Positions 1 to 8,874 of a DNA stretch of 64,000 nucleotides are shown here, piece by piece. Numbering within the stretch: position 1 is the first letter of the stretch; each line of letters starts with the position of its first letter. Origin of the DNA: Ruegeria faecimaris (GTDB taxonomy: Bacteria; Pseudomonadota; Alphaproteobacteria; Rhodobacterales; Rhodobacteraceae); assembly GCF_900182615.1 (NCBI RefSeq), contig NZ_FXTE01000013.1:1-64000 (forward strand). The letters are read 5' to 3'. Below the pieces are notes generated by a model, which saw only the letters and a program-made list of their open reading frames with translations, ran no database searches and had not been told where the DNA came from. Both the position numbers and the translations under genes were made by a program.

Positions 1-101
1 CGCATCCGTAAGCCAGAAGAGATCAGACATGTCCACCGCTCGTTTTTGAACCGTGAATCACGCCGCAAAACGGAAATCAATGGGTCCTGACCCTAGACAA
101 T

Positions 102-308
102 ATGCCATGGAAACAAGAGGCAGATCAGGGGCTAATTCGGGGGTCAGTTGCAACGCTAACACTCAACGGATACATCAACGGATTCTACAATCCGGGCCGC
201 AGACATTCAGCACTGAGCGGGAACATCCGGTCGCATATTGAGGGTTCGGGCATCCGTATTGAGAAAAAACCGACGCAAGCAGCGCCGGTTTTCATAGTCT
301 CATCCTAA
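102..308 (+). pseudogene. IS3-family transposase C-terminal remnant
   Basis: The reading frame contains YINGFYNPGRRHSALS (from about position 171), which resembles the conserved end of IS3-family integrase-core transposases (Y-I-x-x-F-Y-N-x-R-R-R-H-S-A-L-G). Nothing of the DDE catalytic core is present in the first 100 bases, and the residues before and after this motif do not look like transposase. I read it as debris of an old insertion, not a working gene. It runs into the terminator hairpin of the neighbouring minus-strand aminotransferase gene. The left part of any element would lie outside the window. Confidence 0.55.
263..293 (-). terminator. Intrinsic terminator of tpa
   Basis: AAAACCG (266-272) pairs with CGGTTTT (286-292), and CGC (274-276) pairs with GCG (282-284) around a five-base loop. 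Read on the minus strand the stem is followed by a run of six T (complement of 264-269). It lies about 30 bases past the tpa stop codon, so it fits a rho-independent terminator of tpa. Confidence 0.7.
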
Positions 309-324
309 GAGACTGCTAACGGTG

Positions 325-1716
325 TCAGCCGAATACACGCCCCAGTGCGCCATCGACAGCATCGGTGATTTGGTCGATGTCATCCGCGGTGGCAATCAGC
401 GCTGGTGAGAAGCACAGAGTGTTGTTCCGACCGGGGACCGAGCGGTTGGTGACGCCGATGATCACGCCTTGCGCCATGCAGTCGGCCACAACGGCCTGGG
501 CAAGCTTCTCATCAACTGGCTCACGGGACGCGCGGTCTGCGACCAGCTCAGCACCCAGGAACAGGCCCTTGCCGCGGACGTCGCCGACGACCTTGTGCTT
601 TTCCATCAGCGCCTGAAGGTTGCCCGTCATCCGGTCACCCATAGCGACACAGTTGGCCAGCAGGTTCTCATCCTCGATGATCCGCATATTCTCGATCGCG
701 GCCGCTGGACCGGCGGTGCAGCCCCCAAAGGTCGAGATGTCGCGGAAATAGCCCATCGGGTCCGAGGCGTCTTCTTTGAACATGTCAAAGACTTCCTCAG
801 TAGTTACCATGCAGGCGATGGCGGCATAGCCCGAGGCGACACCCTTGGCCATGGTCACGAAATCCGGCTTCACACCATATTGCTGATACCCGAACCAGGT
901 GCCGGTGCGGCCCACGCCGCAGACGACCTCGTCGATATGCAGCAGGATATCGTATTTCTTGCAGATTTCCTGTACGCGCTGCCAATACCCTTCGGGCGCT
1001 TCGATCACGCCGCCACCGGCGGTCACGGGCTCAAGGCACAAGGCGCCAACCGTATCGGGGCCTTCGCGCAGGATCACCTCTTCGATCTGATCCGCGGCCC
1101 ATTCGCCGAAATTCTCTTCGGGCGCGCCGTCCAGCTCGTGCTTGCGGTATTCCATGCAATGCGGCACGCGGATGAAACCGGGGGCGAAAGGCCCGTACTG
1201 CGCGTTGCGCTCGTCCTGACCACCTGCCGACATCGCTGCCAGGGTCGAGCCGTGATAGTCGCGGTCACGGTACAAAATCTTGGTCTTCTTGCCGCCGTAT
1301 TTCTTGTGGGCGATTTGGCGAACCATCTTGAACGCCTTCTCATTCGCCTCGCTGCCCGAGTTGGTGTAATACACGCGGCTCATGCCAGGCATTTTCTCGA
1401 TCAGCTTTTCGGCGAACAAAGCACCTGGGATCGAGCCTGCCGAGTTGGCGAAATAGCACAGCTTCATCAGCTGGTCGTAAACCGCCTTACAGATCGATTC
1501 GCGGCCATAGCCGACATTCACAGTCCATACGCCGCCCGATACAGCGTCCAGATGCTCTTTGCCTTTTTGATCCCAGACACGCATGCCCTTACCTTCGACA
1601 ATGATGCGCGGGTCGTTGGTTTCAAAGGGTTTATGCTGGATCAAGTGGTGCCAAATATGGGCGCGGTCGGCTTCGACGACGCGGGAAAGATCGTTTTCGT
1701 TGAACGTGCCGTCCAT
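325..1716 (-). CDS. tpa: Taurine--pyruvate aminotransferase-like class III aminotransferase
   Basis: A 463-residue PLP-dependent class III aminotransferase. The sequence closely follows the Roseobacter/Bilophila Tpa type, which moves the amino group of taurine to pyruvate, giving sulfoacetaldehyde and alanine in the cytoplasm. Visible motifs are NSGSEANEKAFKMVRQ, the DYHG loop, the LHIDEVVCGVGRTG cofactor segment and TMAKGVASGY with the Schiff-base lysine near residue 291. I chose the ATG at 1716 because a TGAAAGGA Shine-Dalgarno sequence (complement of 1722-1729) precedes it; an upstream in-frame ATG at 1746 has none. No tauABC, tauR or xsc gene is near, so the substrate could be another omega-amino acid. 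The gene diverges from the acyl-CoA synthetase gene. Confidence 0.8.
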   Translation of the reverse strand: MDGTFNENDLSRVVEADRAHIWHHLIQHKPFETNDPRIIVEGKGMRVWDQKGKEHLDAVSGGVWTVNVGYGRESICKAVYDQLMKLCYFANSAGSIPGALFAEKLIEKMPGMSRVYYTNSGSEANEKAFKMVRQIAHKKYGGKKTKILYRDRDYHGSTLAAMSAGGQDERNAQYGPFAPGFIRVPHCMEYRKHELDGAPEENFGEWAADQIEEVILREGPDTVGALCLEPVTAGGGVIEAPEGYWQRVQEICKKYDILLHIDEVVCGVGRTGTWFGYQQYGVKPDFVTMAKGVASGYAAIACMVTTEEVFDMFKEDASDPMGYFRDISTFGGCTAGPAAAIENMRIIEDENLLANCVAMGDRMTGNLQALMEKHKVVGDVRGKGLFLGAELVADRASREPVDEKLAQAVVADCMAQGVIIGVTNRSVPGRNNTLCFSPALIATADDIDQITDAVDGALGRVFG

Positions 1717-1959
1717 GACATGTCCTTTCAAAATTAGCGTGTGCACATCTTGCAGAGGCGGTGTTGCCTCGGCTTGTATATTCGATGGCTCAGATCAGCG
1801 TGAATGGCCAGTACAAGATAGGGCCAGATCGGGTAGGTTGGTATCGCCAGTCGGGCACAGCACAGTTATTTGGCCGCCTCAGCCCGTATTTCTACGGGTT
1901 TGTCATGGGACTATGTTTGTGTTCAATTCGCGCAACTTGCGATTTGGGAGGATCCGCAG

Positions 1960-3588
1960 ATGACAGGGGCCAACATATATGAACGCCACTTGGATCAATG
2001 CCAGGCGAATTATACGCCGCTGTCACCGCTAAGCTTTATCGAACGGACGGCGCAGGTCTACCCTGATTACCCATCAGTTGTTTATGGCGTCCGCCGGTAT
2101 TCCTGGGCCGAAACCTATACCCGTTGTCGTCGACTGGCGAGCGCTCTGGATAGGCGTGGAATAGGGCGAGGAGATACAGTTTCGATCATCGCAGCAAACA
2201 TCCCCGAACTGTACGAGGCCCATTTTGGCATTCCCATGGCCGGCGCCGTGCTGAACGCGATTAACACCCGGCTGGACGCGCCGATCATTGCCTTCATCCT
2301 GAACCATGCTGAATCCAAGGTGCTGCTGGTCGATCCGGAATTTTCTGCGATTGTGCAAGACGCATTGGAACAGGTTGATCACGATATTCTCGTCATCGAT
2401 ATCGAAGATCCCAGCTTTGACAGTGGCGAGAAACTGGGCAGTCTGACTTACGATGCGCTCTTGGCCGAGGGCGATCCCGAGTTCGCATGGTCCCTGCCAG
2501 CGGATGAATGGGATGCGATCACGCTGAATTATACCTCGGGCACCACAGGCAATCCAAAAGGGGTTGTGTATCATCACCGCGGTGCGGCCCTGAATGCCCA
2601 ATCTGATCTGCTGGACTGGGGCATGCCTCGGCATTCTGTCTATCTGTGGACCTTGCCGATGTTCCACTGCAACGGCTGGTGTTTCCCTTGGGCCATGGCG
2701 GCAAATGCAGGGGTCTCGGTGTGCCTGCGGGCGGTGCGGGATGAGCCGATCTATGCCGCCTTCCGGGATGAGAAGGTCACGCATTTCTGCGGTGCGCCGA
2801 TTGTTCTGAACATGTTGGCCAACGCGCCTGATAACCTTAAGGATTTCGATCACGAGATCAAAGTGATGACCGCAGGCGCACCACCTCCGGCGGCTGTGGT
2901 TAAGAAGATGGAGGATATGGGGATCGAAGTTACCCATGTCTATGGCCTGACCGAGACTTATGGTCCGTCCGTGGTCTGCGCCTGGAAGGATGAATGGAAC
3001 AGCAAAGAAGGCGAAGAACGCGCCGCTTTGAAGGTTCGTCAGGGTGTGCGGTATTCGGCCCTGTCCGGCCTTATGGTGGCCGACCCGGATACGTTGGAAC
3101 CCGTGCCTGCGGATGGCGAGACGCTGGGTGAGATTTTCATGCAGGGCAATGTTGTCATGAAAGGGTATCTCAAAAACTCCGATGCCACGGACAAGGCGTT
3201 CCGGGGCGGCTGGTTCGCCTCGGGCGATCTTGGGGTGATGCATGCGGATGGATATGTCGCACTCAAGGACCGGTCCAAAGATATCATCATCTCGGGAGGT
3301 GAGAATATCTCATCGGTTGAGGTTGAGGATATCTTGTACAAGCACCCCGCCGTGATGGAGGCCGCCGTGGTCGCCCGCCCCGATGACAAATGGGGCGAAA
3401 CACCCTGCGCCTTTGTTGAACTCAAACCAGATGGGCAAGCGACAGAAGCAGAGATCATCGCGTTCTGCCGGGACAACATGGCCCATTTCAAGGTGCCTAA
3501 GACGGTGGTCTTCGGTCCTTTGCCAAAGACTTCGACCGGCAAGATTCAGAAGTTCAAGCTGAGAGATCAGGCGAAGGCGTTGGGTTAA
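1960..3588 (+). CDS. Acyl-CoA synthetase (AMP-forming)
   Basis: A 542-residue member of the adenylate-forming superfamily that activates a carboxylic acid to its CoA thioester with ATP in the cytoplasm. The P-loop-like A3 motif YTSGTTGNPKG starts at residue 191, the A5 region HVYGLTETYG follows, and the A10 lysine is in STGKIQKFK near residue 528. N-terminal YTPLSPLSFIERTA and MAGAVLNAINTRLD place it in the medium/short-chain and aromatic clade that includes plant peroxisomal AAE1/BZO1 enzymes. The substrate cannot be read from sequence. The start at 1960 has GGGAGGA about eight bases upstream. The last four bases overlap the convergent gene at 3585. Confidence 0.88.
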   Translation: MTGANIYERHLDQCQANYTPLSPLSFIERTAQVYPDYPSVVYGVRRYSWAETYTRCRRLASALDRRGIGRGDTVSIIAANIPELYEAHFGIPMAGAVLNAINTRLDAPIIAFILNHAESKVLLVDPEFSAIVQDALEQVDHDILVIDIEDPSFDSGEKLGSLTYDALLAEGDPEFAWSLPADEWDAITLNYTSGTTGNPKGVVYHHRGAALNAQSDLLDWGMPRHSVYLWTLPMFHCNGWCFPWAMAANAGVSVCLRAVRDEPIYAAFRDEKVTHFCGAPIVLNMLANAPDNLKDFDHEIKVMTAGAPPPAAVVKKMEDMGIEVTHVYGLTETYGPSVVCAWKDEWNSKEGEERAALKVRQGVRYSALSGLMVADPDTLEPVPADGETLGEIFMQGNVVMKGYLKNSDATDKAFRGGWFASGDLGVMHADGYVALKDRSKDIIISGGENISSVEVEDILYKHPAVMEAAVVARPDDKWGETPCAFVELKPDGQATEAEIIAFCRDNMAHFKVPKTVVFGPLPKTSTGKIQKFKLRDQAKALG

Positions 3589-3920
3589 AGCTGGTCGAAG
3601 ATCGACAGATCCAGATCCAGCATCTCACCCATCCAAATGGCGCGGTCGCGGTGGTCTGCCAGATGCTCGCCGGTTTCGGGATGGGTGAATATCGTCAACC
3701 CTTGCCGATTCAGCGTCAGCCAGGGAATGACCTGATCAAATGCGTCGGCTGCAAAGCCCAACTGGCAGCTCCACCTTGGATGTGGGCCTACATTGCGGGC
3801 GTGCATCCGCCCCATTGCAACTGGGAACAGGCGCACTGCTTCTTCACAGAGCTGCCGGGCTGTATCCTGCGTTTCTGCATCGAAATAGACATGGGCGTGA
3901 TAGCCGATGATTTCGGGCAT
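3585..3920 (-). CDS. DOPA 4,5-dioxygenase family protein
   Basis: A 111-residue protein of the DOPA-dioxygenase family (PF08883 type), small cupin-independent proteins built on a ferredoxin-like fold. Visible family features are GYHAHVYFD at the N-terminus, the NVGPHPRWSCQLGF segment and the late HPETGEHLADH histidine cluster. Fungal relatives cleave the ring of DOPA; bacterial ones are mostly uncharacterised. The start at 3920 follows AGGAGG by five bases, whereas the ATG 15 bases upstream does not. It lies 88 bases downstream of maiA on the same strand, so it may be the last gene of the homogentisate operon and act on a related catechol, which is inference. Confidence 0.8.
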   Translation of the reverse strand: MPEIIGYHAHVYFDAETQDTARQLCEEAVRLFPVAMGRMHARNVGPHPRWSCQLGFAADAFDQVIPWLTLNRQGLTIFTHPETGEHLADHRDRAIWMGEMLDLDLSIFDQL

Positions 3921-4008
3921 TGGGGCCTCCTGCATTTTGTTTTGAAGAACGTAAGGCAGGGGTCAGGCAATTCCCATTCGCATCGGCACACAGACCCTGT
4001 GCAGAGGA

Positions 4009-4647
4009 TCAGGTGGGGGCGTGTTGATCGGGATGCGCTGCGGCAAAGGCTGGGTGTTTGGCGCAGGCGGCCGCTACGCCCAGGATACGGGTCAGGTCGG
4101 TCAGATCGACCTGATAGCGGCGGGCATTGTACATCTGTGGGACCAGGCACAGATCAGCCAGCCCTGGCTGCGGCCCAGTGCAATATGGGGTCTGTTGGAA
4201 ACCGCCCAACTGGGCTTCGAACGCCAGTAGACCCGGTCGTATGAAATGGTTCATCCAGTTGCCAGGCATGCCTTCTGCATTCCCACTGAGCGCGGTTGCA
4301 TGGCGTGCGACAGACAAATTGCAGACTGGGTGAAGATCAATGGCGATGGTTTGTGCCAGCGCCAGTGCTTGTGCGCGAATACCGGGTTCCGCAGGAAGCA
4401 ACCCCAGACCCCGTGTCGTGTCCAGATAGTCGATGATTGCCAAAGATTGCGTCAGCCGCAGCCCGTCAATCTCAAGCACAGGAACCAGCCCCTGCGGGTT
4501 GCGCCTCAGATGAGCGTCAGATTTGTGATCTCCGGCGACAAGATCGACAGACACCGCACGATAGGTGATGCCAGCCAAGTTTAATGCGATCCGCACCCGG
4601 TAGCTGGCCGACGAGCGCCAATAATCATACAGAACTACGCCACTCAT
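4009..4647 (-). CDS. maiA: Maleylacetoacetate isomerase
   Basis: A 212-residue zeta-class glutathione S-transferase that isomerises maleylacetoacetate to fumarylacetoacetate, the second-last step of tyrosine and homogentisate breakdown. The diagnostic zeta motif appears as SSASYRVRIALN at residues 12-23 (usual form SSCSWRVRIAL), so the first serine and second serine are kept while the cysteine is alanine. The N-terminal thioredoxin fold has NPQGLVPVLEIDG and TQSLAIIDYLD. The length is normal. It follows the DUF2783 gene by 19 bases and belongs to the same minus-strand transcript as fumarylacetoacetase and homogentisate dioxygenase. Confidence 0.93.
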   Translation of the reverse strand: MSGVVLYDYWRSSASYRVRIALNLAGITYRAVSVDLVAGDHKSDAHLRRNPQGLVPVLEIDGLRLTQSLAIIDYLDTTRGLGLLPAEPGIRAQALALAQTIAIDLHPVCNLSVARHATALSGNAEGMPGNWMNHFIRPGLLAFEAQLGGFQQTPYCTGPQPGLADLCLVPQMYNARRYQVDLTDLTRILGVAAACAKHPAFAAAHPDQHAPT

Positions 4648-4666
4648 CGCTGGCCTCCTGTTTACG

Positions 4667-4864
4667 TCAATTCTCGTTCAGCTTGGCGGCTTTTAGGGCT
4701 TCAGACAACACCTCGGCATTTCCGATATGGTTGGCTAGCACCAGTACCAGCCGCGCATTCAACGCGTCGCTGTCGGTTTTATCCAGCCCGTCATGGGCGG
4801 CGATCAGTTCAAAATAGAAATCATCTGCATTGTCCAGATTAGGGGTGAGGATCAGTTGGGTCAT
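4667..4864 (-). CDS. DUF2783 small protein
   Basis: A 65-residue acidic protein with the DUF2783 pattern: NLDNADDFYFELIAAHDGL followed by LNARLVLVLANHIGN and a short amphipathic end. Function is not known. It starts five bases after the stop of the FAD-dependent hydroxylase and is probably translationally coupled to it. DUF2783 genes are regularly found next to this class of flavin hydroxylase, so a role as a small partner or stabiliser is a reasonable guess without direct evidence. Confidence 0.85.
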   Translation of the reverse strand: MTQLILTPNLDNADDFYFELIAAHDGLDKTDSDALNARLVLVLANHIGNAEVLSEALKAAKLNEN

Positions 4865-4869
4865 CTCGC

Positions 4870-6480
4870 TTACTCCTTACCGGTGGCCCTGCGGATCGCC
4901 TGCCGGAATGCGTTTTCTTCGTACGTATCACGGCGGGCGGCCACGTGTTGATCGGGACGGATCAGATAAACCGCGCTGGTGGCATCCCCCAGATAGCGGC
5001 GCTTGAGCGCCAGGGTCGGATCGTCCTTAACGGACAACGCCAAGCGGGTTGCCTGAACCCCGTCTTCCTCAAGAGTGTCTGGTGCGTCGGCGTCAATCGT
5101 CAAAAGGGTAAACTTGCCCGCGAGTTTCGGCAGCAGGAACGCGGCGCCGAGGGGGGCATCCGGGCACGCAGCGCCGGGACGGGTAATATCTGGCCCGTTC
5201 AGCGCATCTGCGGAATTCAACGACGAGCCCGCATAGGTACAAGGTGTGCTCAGACGGCCGGAATTCACCAGAGGGCGCGCGAATTCGTAGTGCTCGCCCA
5301 GGTCAAGAACGGCGTCGCGCAACAGGCGGGACATCTGGGATTTCGGCGTGATGAAGTCGGTCGAGCGACTGGAACAGGCAATATTCTCATCAGCGGCCTG
5401 CACCCGTTCATGGCTGTAGCTATCCAGCAAATAATCGGGCGCTTTTCCGTCGATAACCAGCTTCAGCTTCCAACACAGGTTGTCCGAATCCTGCACACCC
5501 GAATTGGCCCCACGCGCACCAAACGGGCTAACCTGATGGGCGCTGTCGCCGGCAAACAGGACCCGGCCATACCGGAATCGCTCCATCCGGCGACACTGGA
5601 AGGTATAGATCGAGACCCATTCTAAATCGAATTCGACATCTTCGCCCAGCATCTCCTTGAGGCGCGGGATCACATTCTCGGGCCGTTTTTCCCGTTCCTT
5701 GTCGATATCCCAACCCAGTTGCAGGTCAATGCGCCAGACATTGTCGGGCTGTTTGTGCAGCAGGGCGGATTGCCCCCTGTTGAACGGTGGATCAAACCAG
5801 AACCAGCGTTCGGAAGGAAAGTCAGCCTCCATCACGACATCAGCTATCAGGAAGTTATCTTCGAACACGCGCCCGTCGAAATCCAGCCCGAGCATCCTGC
5901 GGGCCGGAGAGTGCGCGCCGTCACAGGCGATCAACCAGTCGGCTTCGATGTTGTAGGGGCCTTCGGGGGTCTCTACCTCAAGCGTGACATGGTCCTCATG
6001 GGTGCCGATCGCCTCGACCCTATTGCGGCCGCGAATATCGATTGGCGCGCCTTCAGCTTGGAGTGCGCGCAAGCGGTCCACAAGGATCTGTTCTAGGTGA
6101 TATTGCTGCAGATTGATAAATGCCGGATTGGCATAGCCTTGTTCTGGCTGCAAATTGAACTCATAGATCTGTCTTGTGTCGAAAAAGACCTTGCCGGTAT
6201 CCCAAAGAACACCTTTCCGGACCAAGGGCTCTGCGCATCCAAGCCTGTCGGCTATGTCCAGCGTGCGCTGTGAAAAACAGATGGCCCGGCTGCCAAAGCT
6301 GACCTTGTCATTTTCGTCCAGAACGACAACCTCAACGCCCTGTTGTGCCAGATCAATAGCTGTGGCCAAGCCGATTGGCCCGGCGCCGATGACGATCACC
6401 TTGTGGCGTATTGGGGCTACGGCGTCCTGATCGGGATTTCGCGCGTAGGTGTAAAGCGGTATTTCGAAGATCTTGTTCAT
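4870..6480 (-). CDS. FAD-dependent aromatic hydroxylase (MhpA/PheA-like)
   Basis: A 536-residue group A flavoprotein monooxygenase. The Rossmann GxGxxG is VIGAGPIGLATAIDLA near residue 30, the middle DG motif is ACDGAHSPARRMLG, and the second FAD motif is LFAGDSAHQVSPFGARGANS. Such enzymes use NAD(P)H and oxygen to hydroxylate phenolic rings. Length and layout match 3-(3-hydroxyphenyl)propionate hydroxylase relatives. In this operon the likely product is homogentisate or a compound draining into it, for example from 3-hydroxyphenylacetate, but that is inference. The start at 6480 has GGGAGAG upstream; the 13 extra in-frame residues above it are not needed. Confidence 0.88.
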   Translation of the reverse strand: MNKIFEIPLYTYARNPDQDAVAPIRHKVIVIGAGPIGLATAIDLAQQGVEVVVLDENDKVSFGSRAICFSQRTLDIADRLGCAEPLVRKGVLWDTGKVFFDTRQIYEFNLQPEQGYANPAFINLQQYHLEQILVDRLRALQAEGAPIDIRGRNRVEAIGTHEDHVTLEVETPEGPYNIEADWLIACDGAHSPARRMLGLDFDGRVFEDNFLIADVVMEADFPSERWFWFDPPFNRGQSALLHKQPDNVWRIDLQLGWDIDKEREKRPENVIPRLKEMLGEDVEFDLEWVSIYTFQCRRMERFRYGRVLFAGDSAHQVSPFGARGANSGVQDSDNLCWKLKLVIDGKAPDYLLDSYSHERVQAADENIACSSRSTDFITPKSQMSRLLRDAVLDLGEHYEFARPLVNSGRLSTPCTYAGSSLNSADALNGPDITRPGAACPDAPLGAAFLLPKLAGKFTLLTIDADAPDTLEEDGVQATRLALSVKDDPTLALKRRYLGDATSAVYLIRPDQHVAARRDTYEENAFRQAIRRATGKE

Positions 6481-6607
6481 GGGGCTCTCCCATTGCGCTG
6501 CGCTGAGGGTCCTTTCCACCAGCCGTTCAGGCTCAGTGGTCCCGATCCCAGGGTCTCACCAATCCGTCCTGCGAAAAACGATCTGGATCAAATGCGACCG
6601 TATGTCC

Positions 6608-7558
6608 TTAACTCTGCAAGGCTTCCCACATCTCCAGATCTCGTTGGGCGGTCCAGATGCGTGGGGTGTCGATCCCGCGCGCCTCGTCATAGGCACGGGC
6701 GACGTTGAAGGGCAGGCAGTGTTCATAGATCGCGTAATCGGCGAATTTCGGGTCGCATTCGGCGCGCACCGCGTCCCATGCTTCTTTCAGGCTTCCTCCG
6801 CGCGCCGCGACCTTGGCTGCTGGACGATAGGTGCTGTCGACAAAATCGCGGGTGTTTTCGATGGCTGCATTGACCATGTCCTTGCCGACCAGGGCATCGC
6901 CACGGCCTGGCGCAATGGCGTCGACATCAAACCACTTGATCTCATCCAGTGTATCGCCCCAGTCGCCGAAATGCCCATCGCCGCAGTAGCAGGCCGAGTG
7001 ATACTCGACGATGTCACCGGTAAACATCACATTCTGATCGGGTACATGGATCACGATATCGCCTGCTGTATGTGCGCGGCCCAGATGCATCAGGTCAATC
7101 CGACGTTTGCCCAGATACACCGTCATGGTGTCGTTGAACGTGGTCGTGGGCCAGGTCAGACCGGGAATGCTTTCGTGCCCTTCGAACAGGCGCGGGAAAC
7201 GCTGGAACTCACTGTCCCAATCTTCCTGTCCCCGTTCCACCACCATCGCGCGGGCCATGTCTGACATCAGGATCTGCTGCGCCCCAAAGGCGCTGGCACC
7301 GAGAACACGGACGGCGTGATAATGGGTCAGCGCCACATGCGTGATCGGCTTGTCGGTGACCGAGCGCACGCATTCGATTACCTTGTTGGCCAAACGGGGC
7401 GTCGCCTGTGCCTCGACAATCATGACACTGTCATCACCGATGATGACGCCCGAATTTGGATCCCCTTCGGCGGTAAAGGCATAAAGCCCGTCTCCTACCT
7501 CGGTGAACGAGATTTTCTTTTCCGACATGTCCCCTTGGGACGCAAATGCCTTGGCCAT
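6608..7558 (-). CDS. Metallo-beta-lactamase-fold protein with altered metal site
   Basis: A 316-residue MBL-fold hydrolase-like protein. The expected HxHxDH signature reads HYHAVR (in ALTHYHAVRVLGAS), so the aspartate and third histidine are missing, while the later HTAGD and MFTGD metal motifs are kept. The first two histidines, the HTxGD histidine and the bridging aspartate could still hold one metal ion. It sits ten bases after fumarylacetoacetase in the homogentisate operon, so a role in ring-cleavage metabolism or thioester/lactone hydrolysis is plausible but unproven. The start at 7558 follows an AAGGAA sequence; 22 in-frame residues above it overlap the fumarylacetoacetase gene. Confidence 0.85.
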   Translation of the reverse strand: MAKAFASQGDMSEKKISFTEVGDGLYAFTAEGDPNSGVIIGDDSVMIVEAQATPRLANKVIECVRSVTDKPITHVALTHYHAVRVLGASAFGAQQILMSDMARAMVVERGQEDWDSEFQRFPRLFEGHESIPGLTWPTTTFNDTMTVYLGKRRIDLMHLGRAHTAGDIVIHVPDQNVMFTGDIVEYHSACYCGDGHFGDWGDTLDEIKWFDVDAIAPGRGDALVGKDMVNAAIENTRDFVDSTYRPAAKVAARGGSLKEAWDAVRAECDPKFADYAIYEHCLPFNVARAYDEARGIDTPRIWTAQRDLEMWEALQS

Positions 7559-7568
7559 TTCTGGTTCC

Positions 7569-8825
7569 TTATCGCGAATATGGGTTTTCAAGCGCGGGCA
7601 GCACGGTTCCGGCACATTCGCCAAATCCGATCGTGTACCCTTTCCCCTTGGCCGCCCCTGTCAGGGTCAGCGTGTCGCCATCCTCGATAAAGCTGCGGCT
7701 TTCGCCGGTCTCCAGCGTTAGCGGCTCTTTCCCGCCCCAGCTGAGCTCCAGCATCGAACCGCGCTCGGGCTTTGTCGGGCCAGAGATGGTGCCGGACCCC
7801 AGCAGATCACCGGTGTTCATCGGGCAGCCCGACGTCGTGTGATGGGCCAACTGCTGTGCGGCGGAATAGTACATCTGACTATAGTTTGTTCGCGCGATTG
7901 TGGTTGCGACCTTGCCGTCCGGAGCCATTGTGATCGACAGATCAATGTCATACAGCATCGGGCCGGTCTCTTTAAGGTGATCCAGCAACTCAAAATCCCG
8001 CTCGGGCGTGTCACAGCGGAAAGGCTCCAGCGCCGCCTTGGTCACGATCCATGGGCTGATCGACGTTGCGGTGGCCTTGGCCTGAAACGGCCCAAGCGGC
8101 TGATACTCCCACGCCTGAATATCGCGGGCGGACCAGTCATTCAGAAGGACATAGCCAAAGATATTGTCGTCTGCCTCTTGTACGGAAATTGGTCCGTCAG
8201 AGGGCGTGCCCACGATGGCGCCCATCTCAAGCTCGATGTCGAAACGACGGCTGGGAAGGAAGGCCGGAAGGTCCTGATCGGGGGATTTCAACTGGCCCCA
8301 GGGGCGGCGGATATCTGTTCCCGACACCACGACCGAAGACGCCCGGCCATTATACCCGATGGGAATATGCAGCCAGTTAGGGGGCAATGCATTCTCTGGT
8401 CCACGGAACATGGTGCCGACATTTTGGGCATGGTGCCGGCCGGCGTAGAAATCGGTATATTCGCTGACGGCAAAAGGCATGTGCAGCTCGGCATCTGCCT
8501 GCGCCACAAGCAAAGGCGCGACGTCCTCTTGTGCCGCGCTGCCTTCGGCCAGCAGATCCATCAGACGGTTGCGCAGGGCGGCCCAAACGGCGGGGCCTTG
8601 CTCCATCAGCGGGTTCCAGAAAGGCAGGTCGAACAGCGGTTCGTCGTCCAGAACGACCAGTCCCTCAGCCTCGGCAGCTGTGACATCAAGGATCATGTCG
8701 CCGATTGCAACACCACAATGCGGGTCTTCGCCGCCTGTCGAAAACACGCCATAAGGCAGGTTGTTCAAAGGAAAAGGGTGATCGGCAGAATTGGCCGAGC
8801 TCACCCAGGATTTCTTCAATGGCAT
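7569..8825 (-). CDS. fahA: Fumarylacetoacetase
   Basis: A 418-residue enzyme that hydrolyses fumarylacetoacetate to fumarate and acetoacetate, the last step of homogentisate catabolism. It has the two-part family layout: an N-terminal domain (about residues 15-115) opening with FPLNNLPYGVF, and the catalytic domain with YTDFYAGRHHAQNVGTMFRG, the metal-ligand region RRFDIELEMGAIVG, and NDWSARDIQAWEYQPLGPF. The length matches the family. It follows hmgA with a 65-base gap that contains a perfect palindrome at 8854-8874. Confidence 0.96.
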   Translation of the reverse strand: MPLKKSWVSSANSADHPFPLNNLPYGVFSTGGEDPHCGVAIGDMILDVTAAEAEGLVVLDDEPLFDLPFWNPLMEQGPAVWAALRNRLMDLLAEGSAAQEDVAPLLVAQADAELHMPFAVSEYTDFYAGRHHAQNVGTMFRGPENALPPNWLHIPIGYNGRASSVVVSGTDIRRPWGQLKSPDQDLPAFLPSRRFDIELEMGAIVGTPSDGPISVQEADDNIFGYVLLNDWSARDIQAWEYQPLGPFQAKATATSISPWIVTKAALEPFRCDTPERDFELLDHLKETGPMLYDIDLSITMAPDGKVATTIARTNYSQMYYSAAQQLAHHTTSGCPMNTGDLLGSGTISGPTKPERGSMLELSWGGKEPLTLETGESRSFIEDGDTLTLTGAAKGKGYTIGFGECAGTVLPALENPYSR

Positions 8826-8853
8826 TTTGTCTCCAAACCTCTGTCAGGGGCCA

Positions 8854-8874
8854 AGATTTTTCGTCGAAAAATCT
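8854..8874. repeat. Intercistronic palindrome between hmgA and fahA
   Basis: AGATTTTTC and GAAAAATCT form a perfect nine-base-pair hairpin around a three-base loop. It lies in the gap between the stop of hmgA and the start of fahA on the same transcript. It could protect the hmgA message from 3' decay or act as a partial terminator. It is not followed by a T run on the minus strand. Confidence 0.6.

Noticed and set aside
469..1737. Long open frame of about 420 residues on the plus strand opposite tpa
   Set aside because: It is the antisense of a confidently identified aminotransferase, has no family features and no ribosome binding site.
2074..3243. Long minus-strand frame opposite the acyl-CoA synthetase
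   Set aside because: Product is Arg/His-rich antisense with no recognisable domain.
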